Of a stretch of 64,000 nucleotides of DNA, positions 59,387-64,000 are shown one piece after another (the first letter of the stretch is position 1; every line of letters starts with the position of its first letter). This DNA is from Panagrolaimus kolymaensis (taxonomy: Eukaryota > Nematoda > Chromadorea > Rhabditida > Panagrolaimidae), in contig JAJQJQ010000031.1 in assembly GCA_028622995.1 (NCBI GenBank), forward strand, positions 2,542,001 through 2,606,000. The letters run 5' to 3'. Made by a program: the position numbers and the translations under genes. Under the pieces are notes generated by a model. The model was not told the DNA's origin and made no database searches. It was given only the letters and a program-made list of their open reading frames with translations.

Positions 59387-62300
59387 AATGTTTTATCTTT
59401 TTAGAGAATTTGGTAATTTTTTAAAAATAAATTATGTATCCAAATGAAACAAATTTAAATTTGTATCTTTCTACAAAATTCAAATAAAAACAAGAGTATT
59501 TTTGATAATAGAAAATTTTAGGAAAATTATAGTTTCTAAGAAAAAAATATTTTTTCGGTATTCCTTTCTCGAAAAGTTTCACTCAAAACCCATATTATTA
59601 TGGCTCAATGACGTGGCCATATTCTGAAGCAAAAATGGCTCCATAATTGGTTAATGGATTAGAAAATTTAAATTTTTGTGTATCGCCTTGGTCTTTACAA
59701 ATTTTGTCGAGGCTAAAAGTAGTTTTCAAAAAGTCTTTTCTCTAAAAATTTTCTTATGCAAGCAAGCCTCTTCTTTTTTGCATACTTAATACCCTTGCAA
59801 AAACTTTTTGACATTTTGATGGATGCATAACTAACTAACTTTGTTAGTTGACCGAAACCACCCATTAAATAAAAAAAATAAAAAAGAGAATCTTTGGCCC
59901 CACCAAATTAGAGATGACAAGAATGTCCATCATGCTTGCTCCTAAACATTTTATTTTATTTGTTGCAAGAAAAAAATGAATTTGGTTGTGTCATTTTTGT
60001 GGGTTACAAACGCCCTTTAAAATGTATACATAACTTTTTTGATGGTGATGGTTGCATTGCAACAGATTAGTCCTTTAAAACCGGCTCAAACATTTATTTT
60101 TTTCACACGAGAGAATAGTTTTGCGGCCGACGATAATGCTGTTGCTGCGTGTCTGATATAATAAAAAAAAGTTTGAACAAAATAAAAAAGTGTTTTTCCA
60201 TAAAAATATTGCGTGTTTCAAAAATTGTTTTTATTGTTTTTTGAGTTGTTTTTTATGGAGCAAAAAATTTGTCCAAAAGCTATAAAAAAATCCATAAACT
60301 TTTTGTGAACAGCAATTTTTTTATTTTTTATGTTTTATTTTTAGTCGCATGCAGCTGCTATCGATAAATATGTATAAAATAGCACAAATACCTGCCAGCC
60401 AACTATTTTTTTGCTGCTTTCTCTTTTTTTTCATGACGAGACAATTGAAAAAAATATAAAAATAAAAGTCATTGAGTCCAACTGTTATTTCTCTATCTGT
60501 CACTCAATTTTTTTGTCTTTGGTTTTTTATTATTATTTTCAGTTGTTGATTATCAATAATACTAATAAAAATGGGACCAGAATCATTCTTTTTTAAATTC
60601 GTGTTTTCAGTCATAATTTGATAAATGGCTTTCTTTGATCATAACATTTTTTTCTTCTTAAATATGATTTATTTTTCCTTGCTTTTTAAAATTTAAAGCT
60701 TGGCTTTTTTTACATTTACTTTTTTTATTAATTCGTTTATTCTTTTTTATCTTTATTTTTTGTAAACAATTTGTAACTTTTCGACTAAGACCCACCCAAA
60801 AAAAAAAAGTTGTTAGTAATTTGTCAAAATCAATCATCTCTTCTTTATTATAAATTTTTGTAATATATTTTTTCCCTAATACATTAACTTTTTCTTTTTG
60901 ACTTTAGAATGTTCTTCAGCATTTTTATTAAAAAGAAAAGAATGTAGATCGCAGCAAAGCAATGCAAAAAAGCAAAAAAAAATGTGTGCGCGCGTGTTCG
61001 CCCCTCGAGGAGCTTAGCCGATCGAAGTAACCCTTGAAGCAGCAGCAGCTGTGAATTGCGAATTATAAGAGATTGGTTGGTGTTATCCGTAATGAAACAA
61101 ACCATCATCATTTGCAACAACAACAAAAAAATAAATATAGATGAGGATAAAAAGAAAAAAAGAATTGGCGTAGTCATAAATTAAAGGGTTTCAATTACCA
61201 CCAGCTTTAGAAGCATTTTGGCATTTTAGTTTTAATTTATTTGCCGCCGCAGGTGAATGAAAAAAAAATGAAGAATGTTTTTGCCGCTCCTTTTTTTCAA
61301 ATTTTTTTCTTTTCTATTTTTTGATTTATAAAAATTTAAATATTATTGACCTTTGCCCAGAAAATTTCCTTTTCTATTCGCAAAGCTACGAAAAAAATAT
61401 TTGCTTTCTTAAAAAAAAGTTAGTTACTTAAAAAAGATAAAAGATTTTTTTATTATGAAAAAAGCGACCTCCGTTTGCATATGTAAGCAATGCTTCTTTC
61501 ACCCATGTTTTTTTTTTACTTTCGCATCATCCATGACCGCCGCCGCCGACCAGCTGTGCCATCCTGCACCAACACATATGTCCATGCATGCCTTCACATC
61601 ATCATCATGAAAATCTAGCAGCAATAATATAAATAATGTTTATTTTTATTATTGGATTGATTAAAGAGCTTGTTTGCTTGCTGCTTGGAATTAAGAAGAA
61701 TATTTTGTTAAAACTGCTTCGCTTTTTTCTGCAAAATATTAAATAAATACACCCATTCATATTTTTTTTCAATCTTATTATTATTTTTTTATTTTTGCCC
61801 CGAGGATAAAGAAAAAAAGGGTTGGTCACTTTCTTGGCTCAGCATTTTTTTTATACTTTTAAATCCCATTAAAAAAAGAAGCAGCTTTTTCAGTTTAGTT
61901 ATTTTTTTTCGCGCCAGTCAGTGTCTAAATAAAAAAAAGGATCATGTCCATTTATTTTTTCACGCTATTTTATTTTTTCCAGAAATTCAAGTTTAAAAAA
62001 GGAATATATTTTAAAACTTTTTTTCATTGACAAAAAATTATATTTTTTTGTGAACGTAAAAATTATTATTATTTACCAAAGTGTAAAAAAATATACAAAA
62101 AAAAGAAGAAGAAAAGCCTGATTTATTTTTGGCTTTTCTGTATGATTTTATAATATTTAAATTCAAAAGCAACAATTTTTTTGGTCAAAAAAAAGTAAAA
62201 TTTCTGAAGATTTTTTTCTTCTAAATTTGGAGAATCTCATATTTATTTAATTTTTTATATATCATTTTTTTCTTTGTCCCAAGAAAAAAAGGATGAATGA

Positions 62301-64000
62301 AATTCAAAAAATTTGTTTAACAACCACTACCACCAGAATGGATGCTCCTTCTGTTGCTGCTGCACCGACTTTTTTTCTTGTTGCTGCTCATAAACGGAAC
62401 GATTTCACGGCTCATTTACGCATATTGAAGTAGATGACGAAAAGTAGTTGTTGTTGGTTGCGTGGTTGTTTTTATTGCATCCATTCATCCTCTATGAAAA
62501 TGAGAAAATGATAGTTGTTTTGACTTCTAGTATGTATGTACATATATGGTGGTCTTCCAGAGCATGCCTCTGAGTCATAAAAATCTTTATATATAAATCT
62601 TTCTTTTTTTTCTTCTGGAACATAAACTTGTCAGAAAAATTATTTTCTTTTCCAAACATTTACTTTTTTACTTTATTTTTGCACTTTTCCATGTTTGGTT
62701 TTTTCCTTCATTTTTTTTATTCTCAAGTGTCCCAATATTAGCTGCTTTCACACTTAACTCTCTCTTTCAAAATCTGGAAGGTATCTTTGACCAACAACAA
62801 CGCCAATATTTGAAAATTGAAGCATTTTACTCTACTTTTTTTACGCAATATTTTTCGCTCTTTTTTTTTATAAAGAAAACATGGAGATTGCAATAGCAGC
62901 GTTTTACCAAAAACCTTCCTCTTCACTGACAAGAAAAGCATCCATGTTTTTCCATTTTTCAATAAAAAAATGGACGGAAAAAAGAAACCCAATGTAACGG
63001 CGTTTTTTTCTATTCATTCATTCAAAAAAGCTAAAATAAAGAAGAAAAAGTATTCATTCATATATTTTTTTTGGGTATTTAACGGTTAACAATTTTTTGA
63101 AGAAGCAAGCATCAAGCGCAAAAAAAAAAAAGAAAAGAGTCAAGCATCAGTTTTGTGTCTCCAGTGGCGCGAAGAAAAAAAAGGAACGGCTATTTTACTC
63201 ATTTCTCCATTTCTCATTTTGCTGATGCTCATTGCGACATTTATTTCACAAATCAAATAGATTGTCTTCTTCCTCCTTCATTCTATTTTATTTTATTTTC
63301 GAAGCTCATCTGCCATTTTTATTTCTTCTTTCATGCCAAAAGCATTATTAATGAAACAAACACAAACCAACCAAAACAGTAAAAAGTCATGAACAAGAAA
63401 AACCGAGGATAGAAAAAAGAATGGGTGGCGGCGGGTAAGCATTGATTCGTTTAATTCTTAACGGTTTATTCTTGTTGTCAATAAAAGAGCCTCTTGATTT
63501 GCTTGCTTTCAATTCAAGAGAGGCGTTAATTTTCTCGCCAGCTTTTTAAGGAAGCTTTTCACACAAAAAAGTACTAATAAAATATCCGGTTTATTGCTTG
63601 CTTCTTCTATTCCCAAATTTTCGTTGAAAATTGAATTCCATGGTTTTCATTTCTCTCACTTTTTTGTTGTAACAATGGGATTTGCAAAGGATAAAAAAGT
63701 GAAAATGAAAAGTGATAAAAAATAAAAAAAGAGTCGTTCGGATAATGGATGGATGGATTATTACAGAAATCCATTTTCACTTTTATCCCTATATTTTTTT
63801 GGTTGGCCTAAAACCTGTCTTTTTATTAAATAAATCGTGTGTTAAGGTCATTGACACGTGTAAATCATTTTGGTATTTTCCTTTCTTTTTTGCGGCATAT
63901 CTTTTTGAAAACTTTTAACCCCAAATTTTTTTGGTTGCCCGTATAAAAATATTGGTTAATTGGGTGAAAGTCAAATTAAATATTTGGTGTTTTTCGATGG
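59387..64000. other. Gene-free end region of 4.6 kb
   Basis: AT-rich sequence with long T runs and GC-richer islands at 61000-61110, 61470-61620, 62320-62490 and 63400-63560. These islands contain CAG/CTG and GCC repeats and CATCATCATC runs but no supported exon. It may be an intron or upstream regulatory DNA of a gene beyond the window. Confidence 0.45.

Noticed and set aside
1..64000. CRISPR arrays, bacterial operons, Shine-Dalgarno sites
   Set aside because: The sequence is clearly spliced eukaryotic DNA; no regularly spaced repeats were seen.

Overview
This is eukaryotic nuclear DNA from a nematode. It is strongly AT-rich. The genes are split by many short introns that end in a T-rich tract plus TTTTCAG or TTTTTAG. 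Several first exons start just after such an acceptor, as expected for spliced-leader trans-splicing. The best-known genes have clear nematode counterparts: AP-2 alpha adaptin, mahogunin-type RING ligase, an EGL-17-like FGF, an ERp18/TXNDC12-type thioredoxin and a carotenoid oxygenase. Several F-box-like genes resemble families expanded in panagrolaimid (clade IV) worms. That placement comes from recalled family style and is inference. I reconstructed about twenty gene models by hand from reading frame, splice sites and phase; nearly all exon joins keep phase exactly.

Layout. 1-9 kb: a rhodopsin-like receptor (+), a TXNDC12-like ER thioredoxin (-) with a small internally duplicated gene nested on the opposite strand of its intron 2, and an MGRN1 ortholog (-). 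10-17 kb: a repeat-rich stretch with two copies of a ~590 bp duplication that each encode a 43-46 residue microprotein, a five-exon F-box-like gene (-), a ~570 bp foldback element, a trypsin-like protease (-), and a second pair of ~250 bp direct repeats. 17-27.5 kb: an FGF (+), a two-pore potassium-channel-like gene with degenerate filters (-), an orphan Cys/Lys-rich gene (+), and AP-2 alpha (-) with an in-frame TAG. 29-38 kb: two convergent paralogs of a secreted Cys-rich, Thr-rich membrane-anchored protein enclose an HMG-box protein (-), a zinc-ribbon-like repeat gene with an in-frame TAG, a small orphan gene and a truncated Helitron Rep/helicase ORF. 41-52.5 kb: a secreted carotenoid oxygenase (+), 6 kb without genes, a Ly6-like protein (+) and a DOMON protein (-). 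53-59.4 kb: two F-box-like genes around a small GIY-YIG nuclease whose intron holds an inverted-repeat element. 59.4-64 kb: no gene found.

The genes do not form one pathway. The window mixes conserved housekeeping and signalling genes with fast-evolving families and mobile-element debris. The least ordinary features are the two-pore channel lacking the second filter glycine in both pores, the nested repeat gene, the duplicated microprotein locus, the ER thioredoxin with a long Lys-rich insertion and a KTEL end reached through a GC-AG intron, and two otherwise coherent coding regions each interrupted by one TAG.
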